DNA of 64,000 nucleotides from UBA6183 sp964545895. GTDB taxonomy: Bacteria > Bacteroidota > Bacteroidia > UKL13-3. Positions 44,997-54,480 of this stretch are shown piece after piece. Below the pieces are notes generated by a model that did no database searches, had not been told where the DNA came from, and worked only from the letters and a program-made list of their open reading frames with translations. The position numbers and the translations under genes are program-made. Numbering within the stretch: position 1 is the first letter of the stretch; each line of letters starts with the position of its first letter. The stretch lies in assembly GCA_964545895.1 (NCBI GenBank), contig CAZJHS010000004.1, positions 5,709 to 69,708 on the forward strand, written 5' to 3'.

Positions 44997-46814
44997 TTAT
45001 TTCTTTTTAGTTTCTTTAGCTTGATTGGCATTTTTGGCCATTTCTTCGAGCTTGGTTTGAAACTTACTTTTGGTTACAGGCTTCTTTTTATTTTCTTGAA
45101 TTTGGGCGTGCAACTTTTTATCATCAACAAAAGTTCTAATCATTAATTGCTGGCCAATAGTAAATACGTTACTTACAAAGTAGTAGAAATTTAAACCTGA
45201 TGCGTAACTGTTTAACATAAACAAGAACACAATTGGCATTAAATAACTCATCCATTTCATTTGCCCGTTCATACCACTTTGGTCGCTATTGTATATAGCA
45301 AACACAACCGATGAAATAGTCATTAACAAAGCAAATAAACTAACATGGCTACCATAGCCTGGTATGCTAAAACCAAAATCTAAAACGCTATCGTAAGTAC
45401 TTAAATCGGTAGCCCATAAAAATGCTTGTTGACGTAATTCAAAAGCACTTGGTAAAAATTGGAACATGGCCACCAATATTGGCATTTGTAACAAAACTGG
45501 CACACAACCACCCAATGGATTTACACCTGCTTGGCGGTAAATTTTCATATTCTCTTGCTGAATACGAGCCATGTCATCACCATACTTTTCTTTAATCTCA
45601 TCAATCTCTGGTTTTAACACACGCATTTTTGCGGTTGATAAATAAGAACGATATACCAGCGGGAATAAGAACGTTTTTACAATTAAGGTTAGCAAGAAAA
45701 TAATCAAACCAAAACTACCAATGTATTGACTTAAGAAGTAAAACACATTTACGGTTAAATACTTATTTACCCAACGGAAAATACCCCAGCCCATTGGCAC
45801 AATGCGCTCCAATTCAATATCCAATTTAGCTAAGGTTTTGTAATGATTTTCGCCAAAGTACAATTTCATACCAAAGCTTTGAGTAGCCGCAGGTTTGTAT
45901 GGCAATACAGCACTTGTGCTTAAAAACTTAACATACTTTTGCGAAGCATCATTTTTGGTTTCTAGTTTAACGCTAGCAAAAGCATCATCGGCAATAATAC
46001 TTGCATTAAAATATTGTTGCTTAAACGATACCCATTTTACAGGCGTAGCAACATCCTTAGCTTCTTCTTTAGTTTCCGAAATATAATCAGGTTCTTCGGT
46101 AGTAGGTTTCCAATAAACAGTAGTAGTGCGGTGCTCTGCTTCTATTGTTTTTTCTTGCTGTCTGATAGCAGCTTTCCAGTTTAACTCAATAAAACTTGTA
46201 CCAGCAGCAATTAATTTTTCAACGCCAACAAAGTTTAATTTATAATCAACAAGGTTAATGTTATCCGTTAATGCATAAGCTTGCTCAATGTATTGATTGT
46301 TGCCCAAGTTAAGCACCATACTTAAACTTTTGCCATCGGCAGATGGTTGTGGAGTAAAGTATAAATCGGCTGTATTAATTTGTTTACCATCGCTTGTTTT
46401 AAACGCGTAACCAAAACTTTGGTTAGTACCATCAAACAATATTACTGGTGTACCATCATACTTTTTATGTTTCTTTAATTCTACTTTTGATAAGCTACCA
46501 CCAAGTGTATTAAAGGTTAAAATCATTTCATCGTTTTGCAAGGTAACTTCGGTTGCTTTACCCATAGCAGCACTTGCAAATGTGCCAAACGATTGTTTAA
46601 CTGAGGCAGTATCAACCACTGCAATTGTATCTGCTTTGGTTTTAAGTGCCAATTGTATTTTAGCTAAGCTATCTTGTTGTTGAACAGCTAAAGCTATCGA
46701 GTCTTTTTGGTGTTGTAATGCTTTTAGTTCGGCCTCACTTGGTTGATTAATCCATGCAAATGTTACCAAAATGGCAAAAATTAGCCCAAGGCCAATCATC
46801 GAATTTCTATCCAT
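44997..46814 (-). CDS. yidC: Membrane protein insertase YidC
   Basis: 605 residues. One N-terminal helix (MIGLGLIFAILVTFAWI), a large periplasmic beta-sandwich domain (about 80-350), then the five-helix insertase core beginning FGLIIFLLTLIVKTFLFPLVY with the conserved Arg region (YRSYLSTAKMRVLKPEIDEI), and a Lys-rich cytoplasmic tail. It inserts and folds inner membrane proteins with or without SecYEG. Own -7 element; full length for Bacteroidota. Confidence 0.96.
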   Translation of the reverse strand: MDRNSMIGLGLIFAILVTFAWINQPSEAELKALQHQKDSIALAVQQQDSLAKIQLALKTKADTIAVVDTASVKQSFGTFASAAMGKATEVTLQNDEMILTFNTLGGSLSKVELKKHKKYDGTPVILFDGTNQSFGYAFKTSDGKQINTADLYFTPQPSADGKSLSMVLNLGNNQYIEQAYALTDNINLVDYKLNFVGVEKLIAAGTSFIELNWKAAIRQQEKTIEAEHRTTTVYWKPTTEEPDYISETKEEAKDVATPVKWVSFKQQYFNASIIADDAFASVKLETKNDASQKYVKFLSTSAVLPYKPAATQSFGMKLYFGENHYKTLAKLDIELERIVPMGWGIFRWVNKYLTVNVFYFLSQYIGSFGLIIFLLTLIVKTFLFPLVYRSYLSTAKMRVLKPEIDEIKEKYGDDMARIQQENMKIYRQAGVNPLGGCVPVLLQMPILVAMFQFLPSAFELRQQAFLWATDLSTYDSVLDFGFSIPGYGSHVSLFALLMTISSVVFAIYNSDQSGMNGQMKWMSYLMPIVFLFMLNSYASGLNFYYFVSNVFTIGQQLMIRTFVDDKKLHAQIQENKKKPVTKSKFQTKLEEMAKNANQAKETKKK

Positions 46815-46846
46815 GTTGTATTGTGTTATGCTTTAAAAACAGCGTG

Positions 46847-46854
46847 CAAAAGTA
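46847..46854 (-). promoter_or_regulatory. -7 element for yidC
   Basis: TACTTTTG on the minus strand, exact TAnnTTTG, ends 32 bases before the ATG at 46814. Confidence 0.5.
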
Positions 46855-46951
46855 AACATTTAGCGGGTTAACTGTGTACTTTTTACCAATTAGCTAAATT
46901 TTAAGCGCTTACATTTTAAAACCTGCTAACTATCAAGCTATTCTAAGTAAA

Positions 46952-49195
46952 TTAAAGCACTAATCTAAAGCCAAACAATACCCTAAAACCTACCAATGGT
47001 GCGTAATTATAATTTGGGTCGAAGGTATACCCATTAGGATTGTTGATGGCTACTCGCTTATCAAACGGATCAAACGGGCGCATAATTGGATTTTTAGGCA
47101 TAAAATTAAACAAGTTTTTAAAGCCCATATATACTTGCCAATGGTTGTTTACCTTCTTAGTTACTTGCAAATTATGTATGCTAAACCAAGGGCTATACTC
47201 AGGCCTAAAATCGTTAGGCAAAATAGGCAAACGCATAGGGCTGTAAAGCTGACTGGTGTAATCAAAAGTAAGTTTACGTTTAAGCCAAGTGTAACTTAAT
47301 TGGGCGGTTGCACTAAAATTAGGAGCATGCACTTGTGTACTTTTGATTAGTACATGTGCGGCATTTTCCTCGGCTTTAAAAACCTGCATGGCGGTCATTC
47401 CTACATTAGCTTTTAGGTGTTGTTTGTAGGTAAGTTCGGTGGTTAAACTAACCCCTCTGCTTACGGCATATCCATTTAAATTATTAAAAATAATTTTATT
47501 GGCATCGGTGGCATAATCAGCAATAATTTTGTTCGAAAAATAAGTGTAAAAAGCACCTGCGTCTACATTTACAAAACCATTTTTTACTGTTTTAAAATAG
47601 GTGTAATTTAGGTTTGAGTTGTAGCTTATTTCGGGGTTTAGGGTTGATGCAATTTCAACCTTGCGAGCACCTGTTAACGAAGCATGATCTTCGGTAAATA
47701 CGTTTACTACCCTAAAACCATTTCCAAAACTTAATCGCAGTGTATGAAATTTACTGGGTTGAAACTTGTAGCTTAATCTTGGCGAAAACAAGTTACCATG
47801 CGCTTTGTAATAATCGTAACGCATACCCAACAAAAAGGTTTGGGTTGATGATGCCGCCCATTCATCTTGCATAAAAGCACCAGGCAACAATTGGTTTGAT
47901 GGTGCATTTTTATAATCTAAAGTTTGTGTTGCAGGTGTATTATCATCATACCAAGTATTGCGGCAAGTTACCCCCGATAATAAATTATGCCTTGCATTTA
48001 ATTTTGCTTGATGCTGCAACTGCAAAAAAGCTACCTGCTGATTAGCCATAAAAGCCGTTGTACCATAATACGAATTTTGATTATGCCAATTGTAACTATA
48101 CAACAGTTTTAGGTTATTAATTTTAGGAAACACATAATTACCAATAACCTCTACCCTTTTTGTATAAATACTTTCAGCATACACACTATCACCACCTCTA
48201 TACTTAGGTGTGTATTGCATTTGTCCGCCCCATCTGTCTTCGTAAAACAACCTTATACCTAAATTGGCTTCGCGTTTACTTTTACGGTTAAAGCTATATT
48301 TATTAAATAACGATATGCGATTTTGCAAAGTAATATCTGTAAAGCCATCATTATTTTTATCCCAAGTTTTGGCTAACGAAAAGTAATTGGCACTCCACAA
48401 TGCATCAACACTTTTTAGTTTAAATTTTACCGATACATCTGCATTCAATTCGCCATAAGTAGTTCCAAAAACCTCTACGGTTAATTTAGGTGCAGTGGCC
48501 GCATTTTTAGTAATTACGTTTACAATACCAGCCATGGCCTCGTTACCAAACATACTACTTGCGGGGCCTTTGGTTACTTCAATTCGCTCCACCATGCTGT
48601 TAGGAATTCCCATCATGCCATATACTGTACTTAACGAACTTACTATGGGCATACCATCAATTAAAATAAGTGTGTACGGACCTTCCATTCCATTTATATG
48701 AATATCGCCCGTGTTGCAAACATTACAATTTAAGGTTGGCTGCACGCCATTAATCATACCCAACGATTCAAACAAATTACTGCTGATGTTTTTTCTGAAA
48801 AACTTGGGCGAATAAACCTCAATTGCAATGGGTGCATTTTGCTTGCTTACTTCGTTTATACCTGTGCTTACTTTAACCTCGTTTAAATTATTTAACGACT
48901 CTTCAAGCACCACTTTAATACGTGTAACCTCTTGCGGTTTTACCAATACTTTTTGCATTACTTTTTGGTATCCCACGGCAGTTATTACCAAAGTATAAGT
49001 TTGAGGTGCTAAATTGTTTAAACTAAAATTACCTGCACTATCGGCAGTTGCACCAAGTGTAGTTCCTTGTATACCAACATTGGCAAACCCAACAGCAACA
49101 GCACCATCGGTTATTTTACCCTTAATAGCTCCGGGTTGGGCTAAAGCGGTTAATGTGGTAACTAATAAAGCAATAAAAAAGGGGGCTCTCATCAT
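46952..49195 (-). CDS. TonB-dependent receptor with a CxxC motif in the plug, likely metal-related
   Basis: 747 residues. A signal peptide (ALAQ, residue 19) is followed by a carboxypeptidase-regulatory-like domain (KGKITDGAVAVGFANVGI, about 24-100), the plug (about 110-235; DGMPIVSS, ERIEVTKGPASSMFG, GIVNVITK) and a 22-strand barrel ending FRVLFGFRLVL. The plug carries NCNVCNTGD (about residue 160), a Cys pair able to bind metal. No SusD partner is adjacent, which argues against a glycan system. A palindrome of DtxR/MntR-box type overlaps its promoter. Import of a metal chelate is the most likely role. Confidence 0.88.
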   Translation of the reverse strand: MMRAPFFIALLVTTLTALAQPGAIKGKITDGAVAVGFANVGIQGTTLGATADSAGNFSLNNLAPQTYTLVITAVGYQKVMQKVLVKPQEVTRIKVVLEESLNNLNEVKVSTGINEVSKQNAPIAIEVYSPKFFRKNISSNLFESLGMINGVQPTLNCNVCNTGDIHINGMEGPYTLILIDGMPIVSSLSTVYGMMGIPNSMVERIEVTKGPASSMFGNEAMAGIVNVITKNAATAPKLTVEVFGTTYGELNADVSVKFKLKSVDALWSANYFSLAKTWDKNNDGFTDITLQNRISLFNKYSFNRKSKREANLGIRLFYEDRWGGQMQYTPKYRGGDSVYAESIYTKRVEVIGNYVFPKINNLKLLYSYNWHNQNSYYGTTAFMANQQVAFLQLQHQAKLNARHNLLSGVTCRNTWYDDNTPATQTLDYKNAPSNQLLPGAFMQDEWAASSTQTFLLGMRYDYYKAHGNLFSPRLSYKFQPSKFHTLRLSFGNGFRVVNVFTEDHASLTGARKVEIASTLNPEISYNSNLNYTYFKTVKNGFVNVDAGAFYTYFSNKIIADYATDANKIIFNNLNGYAVSRGVSLTTELTYKQHLKANVGMTAMQVFKAEENAAHVLIKSTQVHAPNFSATAQLSYTWLKRKLTFDYTSQLYSPMRLPILPNDFRPEYSPWFSIHNLQVTKKVNNHWQVYMGFKNLFNFMPKNPIMRPFDPFDKRVAINNPNGYTFDPNYNYAPLVGFRVLFGFRLVL

Positions 49196-49203
49196 TATGG
49201 GAG

Positions 49204-49231
49204 CAAAAGTAATTATTTAGACTAATCTAAA
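49204..49231 (-). promoter_or_regulatory. Promoter and DtxR-like operator of the TonB receptor gene
   Basis: TACTTTTG (49211-49204, minus) is an exact -7 match 8 bases before the ATG. Four bases further upstream lies the palindrome TTTAGA-CTAA-TCTAAA (49216-49231), with perfect 6-base arms. Its shape and TTAG..CTAA core resemble sites of metal-dependent DtxR/MntR repressors, and its position in the promoter spacer fits repression. Confidence 0.55.
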
Positions 49232-49253
49232 AAATAAATTATACGAATTAAAA

Positions 49254-49871
49254 TTACTCATGCATATAAGTCAAAATATAATCATCAACCAAAGCCAAGT
49301 GCATGTCGTAAAAAAGCGGTGTGTGTTTGTGCAAACAACCGCGTAATTGTGGCCCACTGGTAAAAATAGTCATGTGCTTTTTAAAGTCTACTTCCTTTTG
49401 CCCATAAAATTTATACAAGGTTTCCTTCGCACTCCAAATAAGTGTTTGGTCGTGTATTAGGTTGGTTGATTGTTGCAGTAACTCCTCCTCGGCTGCGTTC
49501 ATAAATTTAGAAGCAACACGCCCAACACGGTCATCAATTCGCTCCAAATCAACTGCTACTGCTCTATATTTACTAAAAATAACCGCAGCATAACTGTTGC
49601 TATGGGTAATAGATAAATGATATTTTTCGCCATTAACCAACATGCTAGGCTTATTGTAAATATCTTTATTAATAATCACCACCGCATCTAGCCCAAAGTG
49701 CGTGGTAATAGCAGCCCTACTGGCCAACCAATGCAAACTATGCCTTGGCGAGGTAGTTTGCTCGTCCGTTAAATTCACCAAAAATTTATTTAGTGTTTCG
49801 GTGTCTTCGGTAATTTTCCATACCAATAAAAAGGTATTTTCGCCCGGAGTAAAAGTTTTAACAATTGCCAT
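49254..49871 (-). CDS. 4'-phosphopantetheinyl transferase superfamily protein
   Basis: 205 residues from ATG 49871 (MAIVKTFTPG); the frame continues upstream to 49925 but that part overlaps the divergent gene. Signature motifs are VAVDLERID (metal ligands Asp and Glu) and WSAKETLYKFYG (third acidic ligand and Lys), with LSITHS upstream. It moves phosphopantetheine from CoA to a carrier protein, Sfp/AcpT type. No carrier or synthase gene is adjacent. Its start codon overlaps that of the WD40 gene on the other strand. Confidence 0.88.
   Translation of the reverse strand: MAIVKTFTPGENTFLLVWKITEDTETLNKFLVNLTDEQTTSPRHSLHWLASRAAITTHFGLDAVVIINKDIYNKPSMLVNGEKYHLSITHSNSYAAVIFSKYRAVAVDLERIDDRVGRVASKFMNAAEEELLQQSTNLIHDQTLIWSAKETLYKFYGQKEVDFKKHMTIFTSGPQLRGCLHKHTPLFYDMHLALVDDYILTYMHE
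49835..49842 (+). promoter_or_regulatory. Probable -7 element for the WD40 gene
   Basis: TATTTTCG, the TTCG variant, ends 27 bases before ATG 49870 and lies inside the transferase coding sequence. Confidence 0.4.
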
Positions 49872-50784
49872 GAGTATAATTAACGTTACGAAAGTAGCAC
49901 ATTTTAGCGGACATAACGGCCCCATTTATTCGTTGTGTCCTGCACTGAATACAAACGAATTTTACAGCGGTGGTAATGATGGTTACGTGGTGCTTTGGAA
50001 TACACAAACCAAAGCCGATGGAAAACTATTGGTGCAAGTAAATAGACCCGTGTATTCCTTGTGTTTAGATGCCGCAAGTTACACCCTGTTTTGCGGAGCT
50101 GCTAGTGGCAATTTGCATGTAATTGATTTGCATGCAGGCAAAGAAATAAGAAATATTGAAGCCCATACCTTAGGTATTTATGATATTAAAATACACCAAA
50201 ATCAATTGGTAACGAGTGGTGGCGATGGCGCAGTTAAAGTATGGAGTTTACCCGATTTAAAATTACTTCATCACCACCAAGAAAGTACTAAAAGTGCGCG
50301 ATGCATTGCCATTAACCAGCCGCAAAATACTATGGCGGTAGGTTTTAGCGATCACAAAATAAGAATATACCAACTTAGTGATTTTACCTTATTAAATACG
50401 CTTGATGCGCACACCAACTCGGTGTTTACAGTTGCATTTACCCACGATGGAAATGAATTATTAAGTGGTGGCAGAGATGTGATGTTGCGCAGCTGGCTGG
50501 TTAATAACAACTACAATTTAGATATTGATGTGGCAGCACATACTTTGCACATTAATCATATTGCGTTTAACCCAAGCGGAAAATTATTTGCTACCGTAAG
50601 CATGGATAAAACCATTAAAATTTGGGAAACAGAAAAATTTCAGTTGTTAAAAGTCGTAGATAAGTTTAAGCTTGATGGCCATTTAAGCAGCGTAAACAAA
50701 TGTCTTTGGTTTGATAACGAAACCCTACTAACGGGCAGCGATGATAAAACCATTATGATGTGGAAAATAGAAAGGCTAATCTAG
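49870..50784 (+). CDS. WD40-repeat protein
   Basis: 304 residues from ATG 49870. The frame extends upstream to 49702, but that part is the complement of the transferase gene. About seven WD repeats are visible: FSGHNGPIYSLCPAL..GNDGYVVLWN, IEAHTLGIYDIKI..GGDGAVKVWS, LDAHTNSVFTVAF..GGRDVMLRSW, AAHTLHINHIAF..SMDKTIKIWE, TGSDDKTIMMWK. It would fold as one propeller, a protein-binding scaffold in the cytoplasm (no signal peptide). Partners unknown. Its 3' end overlaps the convergent S41 peptidase gene by 9 bases. Confidence 0.9.
   Translation: MSIINVTKVAHFSGHNGPIYSLCPALNTNEFYSGGNDGYVVLWNTQTKADGKLLVQVNRPVYSLCLDAASYTLFCGAASGNLHVIDLHAGKEIRNIEAHTLGIYDIKIHQNQLVTSGGDGAVKVWSLPDLKLLHHHQESTKSARCIAINQPQNTMAVGFSDHKIRIYQLSDFTLLNTLDAHTNSVFTVAFTHDGNELLSGGRDVMLRSWLVNNNYNLDIDVAAHTLHINHIAFNPSGKLFATVSMDKTIKIWETEKFQLLKVVDKFKLDGHLSSVNKCLWFDNETLLTGSDDKTIMMWKIERLI
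49889..49896 (-). promoter_or_regulatory. Probable -7 element for the phosphopantetheinyl transferase gene
   Basis: TACTTTCG on the minus strand, TTCG variant, ends 17 bases before ATG 49871 and lies inside the WD40 coding sequence. Confidence 0.4.
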
Positions 50785-52533
50785 CTCCTTGATAGCAGCT
50801 TCTATAAATGGATCTTTACCATTTATAAGGTCTGCAAGTGACGATGTAACCTGAGTTTGAGGCTTAATGCCAAGCCCTTGAAAACATTGCCCATTATAAG
50901 TAGGAATATACATGTTGGTATACCAAAGTTGATAGAGGCCAAAAACCTGAAATGAGTTGATGTTACCATTTGTTCCTGCCGTATTTTGCCCAACAAGTTT
51001 CCCTAATTTGTAATGTTCAACAATTGCTAAATAACCCTCTGCAGCACTAATACATCTGCCATCGATAATAAACACAATATTAGAGGTTAACTTGGGTGTT
51101 TGTGGTGCTATTTTCCATCGATCCAACTGATGATACAATATTGGACTACTTGGCGATAGCTTGTAAGGAACTAAATAAGTAATGGAAAATAATGTATCGG
51201 AGGACATGTGACTAAAAAGGTCGGTTATTTTAGCACGAGGATAACCTCTTGTATCAAAAACTATCCCTTTGGCATTAAACAAATAGTTGTTCGTGATGTG
51301 GGATAAAACAGAATCGTTGATAGCAAATAAATTAACATAATAGTAACCACTTTTTAGTTCTATAAAATCAGGTCGTTTAGCAATGTTTTTCTGATTTGCA
51401 TCTACTTTTAACGTTCGTGGAAGAGCAATTTGGTATACCTTTCCATCCCTCATTAGTTCTAAATTAACCAACGTATTCTTTGTTCCCATCAACAATTCTT
51501 TTTCACTCAAAAACTCAATCCAGCCCTCTGTTGCTCCTGATACTCTTTTTTGTTTCTGTTTAAAAAATTGATGGGCATTTTGTTGATTTACTTTCACTAT
51601 CTCATCACCAATTTTGATAAAGCTTTTTAACGAGTCGGATGTATAGCTGACGTAAAGTTTGTTGTCAAAGTTTTTAACGCCTACCTCAGGAACATAATCA
51701 GGCCAGTCTATAAATTTAACAAAAGGCATAAATGCGGCATGACCATCTTTATATTCGGCACTTAACTCATCTAGCAAAATGCCAAAATCAATATTGTTTT
51801 GAATAATGGCAGCCTTGTTTAAATATTGTTTCTGAATGGCTTCATAATTAATTTTCATTTGCTCAGCGTATGGATAAAAGTGTCGCATCACGTTACATAC
51901 TTCGATGATGATAGCTAGCCTCACACTTCTGTCTTCAATAGAATACTTATTAAGTTTATCATTCACATTAAATGCTCTATTTTTAGCTTCATTTCTCAAA
52001 GCAGTATCACCAAGGCAATTTGTTAGTGGGAATGAAACCTGCAAATTGCCAACGTTATGTGTAAACACCTCAAGTGAATCTGCCGGTATCAGCTCACTTC
52101 CGTATACAAATTTCATTCTGATAGCGTTTTCACCCCGATGCCCAAAACCAATATTTTTTCGCCTAACCAATAAGCCGCAAGTGTTGTTGTTTATACTGCT
52201 ATTCCTGGATTGGGTTCCTTTTTTATCAACTAAAATTAATGGATTGATAAATTTAAACGCATTGCTTAATGTGCTTATCAATTCCTTTTCGGTTTTAGCA
52301 CTTTCTACTTTGGGAATGTTTTCAAGTAACCAATCTTCCCAGTGCATCATTGTATCACAGCCTATACTAGGATCATAAAATCTTATCACCCCATACATTT
52401 CACTTAATACCTCAAGATTTGTTCTGTTGGCAGGCTTTTCTTTGGGTTGACTGAAAGCACACTGACTAATTAAGATAAGGAATGTTGCAAGACAAGAAAA
52501 ATGCCTAGATTTAAGTATTATTATTGTTTTCAT
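50776..52533 (-). CDS. S41-family (C-terminal processing/tricorn-like) secreted peptidase
   Basis: 585 residues, signal peptide ending near CAFSQ (residue 29). The middle has a PDZ-like region (KIGDEIVKVNQQNAHQFF, about 315-330). The catalytic part has KGIVFDTRGYPR, IVFIIDGRCISAAEG with the expected nucleophile Ser, and KLVGQNTAGTNG, the order seen in S41 peptidases. A TFHMRHFYPYAEQ-like helical region precedes it. It would cleave periplasmic peptides. The catalytic Lys could not be placed with certainty. Overlaps the WD40 gene tail-to-tail. Confidence 0.8.
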   Translation of the reverse strand: MKTIIILKSRHFSCLATFLILISQCAFSQPKEKPANRTNLEVLSEMYGVIRFYDPSIGCDTMMHWEDWLLENIPKVESAKTEKELISTLSNAFKFINPLILVDKKGTQSRNSSINNNTCGLLVRRKNIGFGHRGENAIRMKFVYGSELIPADSLEVFTHNVGNLQVSFPLTNCLGDTALRNEAKNRAFNVNDKLNKYSIEDRSVRLAIIIEVCNVMRHFYPYAEQMKINYEAIQKQYLNKAAIIQNNIDFGILLDELSAEYKDGHAAFMPFVKFIDWPDYVPEVGVKNFDNKLYVSYTSDSLKSFIKIGDEIVKVNQQNAHQFFKQKQKRVSGATEGWIEFLSEKELLMGTKNTLVNLELMRDGKVYQIALPRTLKVDANQKNIAKRPDFIELKSGYYYVNLFAINDSVLSHITNNYLFNAKGIVFDTRGYPRAKITDLFSHMSSDTLFSITYLVPYKLSPSSPILYHQLDRWKIAPQTPKLTSNIVFIIDGRCISAAEGYLAIVEHYKLGKLVGQNTAGTNGNINSFQVFGLYQLWYTNMYIPTYNGQCFQGLGIKPQTQVTSSLADLINGKDPFIEAAIKELD

Positions 52534-52578
52534 TAATTGGCCTTAATTTTCTAACTTAATTTAGTGAAGGTAATTATT

Positions 52579-52586
52579 TATGTTTG
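52579..52586 (+). promoter_or_regulatory. -7 element for the Nif3-like gene
   Basis: TATGTTTG, exact TAnnTTTG, ends 12 bases before ATG 52599. Confidence 0.5.
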
Positions 52587-52598
52587 AATATTAAATTT

Positions 52599-53696
52599 AT
52601 GAGTTCAATAAAACAAGTTATTCAACACTTAGAGCAGCTGGCTCCTCCCGTTTATCAAGAGAGTTACGACAATTGTGGTTTACTAACAGGCGATGCCAAC
52701 TGGGCTTTAACCCAAATTTTAGTAACGCTAGATTGTACCGAGGCCATAGTTGATGAAGCCATTGCCAAAGGCTGTAACCTAATTGTGGCTCATCATCCCA
52801 TTATTTTTAGCGGACTTAAAAAGCTAAACGGTAAAAATTATGTGGAGCGCACCATCATCAAAGCTATAAAAAACGATATAGCCATTTATGCTATACATAC
52901 CAATTTAGATAATGTGCAACATGGCGTAAATGCTAAAATTTGTGAAAAATTAGGGTTGATTAACACCAAAATTTTGGTTCCTAAAACCAACACGCTAAAA
53001 AAGCTAAGTGTGTTTGTGCCACAAAATCATTTACAGGTGGTACAAGAGGCTTTATTTAATGCAGGTGCAGGCAATATTGGCAACTACAGCGAATGCAGTT
53101 TTTACGCTACCGGAATGGGAACTTTTAAAGGCAACGAAAAAAGTAATGCCTTTGTGGGCCAGGTAGGAAAACAACACCAAGAACCAGAGTTTAAATTAGA
53201 AGTAATTGTAGATGATGCCAAGTTAAATGGTGCAATTTCGGCCATGATTGCTGCTCATCCATACGAGGAAGTGGCTTATGATGTGTACGCAATATTAAAC
53301 ACCAACACTACCATTGGCAGCGGTATGATAGGCGAATTGCCCGAATCATTATCGGGTGATGCATTTTTAAAACACCTTAAAAGCGCCATGAACCTGAATG
53401 TGGTTAGGTTTACCCCTGTTGAGGGTAAGATAAAAAAAGTGGCTGTTTGCGGAGGCTCAGGAAGCTTTTTACTGAAAAATGCCATTGGTGCTCAGGCTGA
53501 TGCATTTGTGACAGGAGATTTTAAGTACCACGAATTTTTTGATGCCGAAAATCGCTTGATGATAGCGGATATTGGTCATTATGAGAGTGAAATTTTTACA
53601 ATTAACTTATTAGCTGATGAAATTTTAAAAAAATTACCTACTTTCGCGGTCATTTTATCAGAGATTAACACGAATCCAATAAACTATTATATTTAA
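52599..53696 (+). CDS. Nif3-like dinuclear metal center protein (GTP cyclohydrolase I type 2 family)
   Basis: 365 residues from ATG 52599 (MSSIKQVI); a TTG at 52584 is in frame but falls in the promoter. Metal ligands appear in AHHPIIF (two His), HTNLDNVQHGVN, and near the end DFKYHEF and IGHYESE. A NIF3 insert domain (about 120-240) gives the longer, hexameric form. The reaction is not established for the family. The zinc-ribbon gene follows after 3 bases, a pairing conserved in Bacteroidota. Confidence 0.93.
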   Translation: MSSIKQVIQHLEQLAPPVYQESYDNCGLLTGDANWALTQILVTLDCTEAIVDEAIAKGCNLIVAHHPIIFSGLKKLNGKNYVERTIIKAIKNDIAIYAIHTNLDNVQHGVNAKICEKLGLINTKILVPKTNTLKKLSVFVPQNHLQVVQEALFNAGAGNIGNYSECSFYATGMGTFKGNEKSNAFVGQVGKQHQEPEFKLEVIVDDAKLNGAISAMIAAHPYEEVAYDVYAILNTNTTIGSGMIGELPESLSGDAFLKHLKSAMNLNVVRFTPVEGKIKKVAVCGGSGSFLLKNAIGAQADAFVTGDFKYHEFFDAENRLMIADIGHYESEIFTINLLADEILKKLPTFAVILSEINTNPINYYI

Positions 53697-53699
53697 AAT

Positions 53700-54452
53700 A
53701 TGGCTGCTAATACAGAGTTAACCGTAGAACAAAAACTTAAAGCCCTTTACAAGCTTCAAGTAATCGACTCGAAAATAGACAAACTTAGATCGGTACGTGG
53801 CGAGTTGCCAATGGAGGTTGCCGACCTAGAAGATGAATTGGCTGGTTTAGAAACACGCAGCGAGAATTTAGAGGCAGAGGTTGCTCAAATGGAGGCTTCT
53901 ATTTCGACAAACAAAACCAAAATAATGGATGCCAAAGCCAATATTAAAAAATACGAAAAACAACTGGAAAACGTTAAAAATAACCGCGAGTTTGATGCCT
54001 TGAACAAAGAAATCGAAATTGCTGGATTAGAGGTTCAAGCAGCCGAAAAACGTATTAAAAATTTACAGTTTGATATTGAGCAAAAGAAAGAAGGTAAAAA
54101 CTCAATTTTAGCAGAATTAGAAGGTCGTAAAATTGACCTTAGCAACAAAAAAGGTGAGTTAGATACCATTGTTGAAGAAACAAACAAAGAAGAAAACGAT
54201 TTATTAAACTTGCGCGAAAAAGCAGTAGTAGGTATTGAAGAGCGTTTATTAAAAGGTTACAACGGTATTCGTGGTAACGTTAAAAACGGTATCGGTATTG
54301 CTATTATTGAGCGCGATGCTTGTGGCGGTTGTTTCTCAAAAATCCCACCTCAACGTCAAGCAGATATCCGTCAACGTAAAAAAATATTAGTATGCGAACA
54401 TTGCGGACGCGTATTAGTTGATTCGTTATTAGCGGAAGAAGTTAGCTTATAA
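53700..54452 (+). CDS. Coiled-coil zinc-ribbon protein
   Basis: 250 residues. Residues about 10-180 form a long, charged coiled-coil hairpin. The C-terminal C4 zinc ribbon has CGGC and CEHCG pairs (ACGGCFSKIPP, LVCEHCGRVL). Members may bind nucleic acid or a partner protein; the role is unknown. Tightly linked behind the Nif3-like gene. Confidence 0.9.
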   Translation: MAANTELTVEQKLKALYKLQVIDSKIDKLRSVRGELPMEVADLEDELAGLETRSENLEAEVAQMEASISTNKTKIMDAKANIKKYEKQLENVKNNREFDALNKEIEIAGLEVQAAEKRIKNLQFDIEQKKEGKNSILAELEGRKIDLSNKKGELDTIVEETNKEENDLLNLREKAVVGIEERLLKGYNGIRGNVKNGIGIAIIERDACGGCFSKIPPQRQADIRQRKKILVCEHCGRVLVDSLLAEEVSL

Positions 54453-54480
54453 TTTTTTTCTGTAACTAAACTAATTAGTT

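Noticed and set aside
46952..49195. SusC-type glycan importer
   Set aside because: No SusD-like lipoprotein or glycoside hydrolase next to it, and the plug has a CxxC motif instead of the usual SusC signature.
49702..49869. N-terminal extension of the WD40 protein
   Set aside because: These codons are the complement of the phosphopantetheinyl transferase gene and the sequence before MSIINV is not WD-like.
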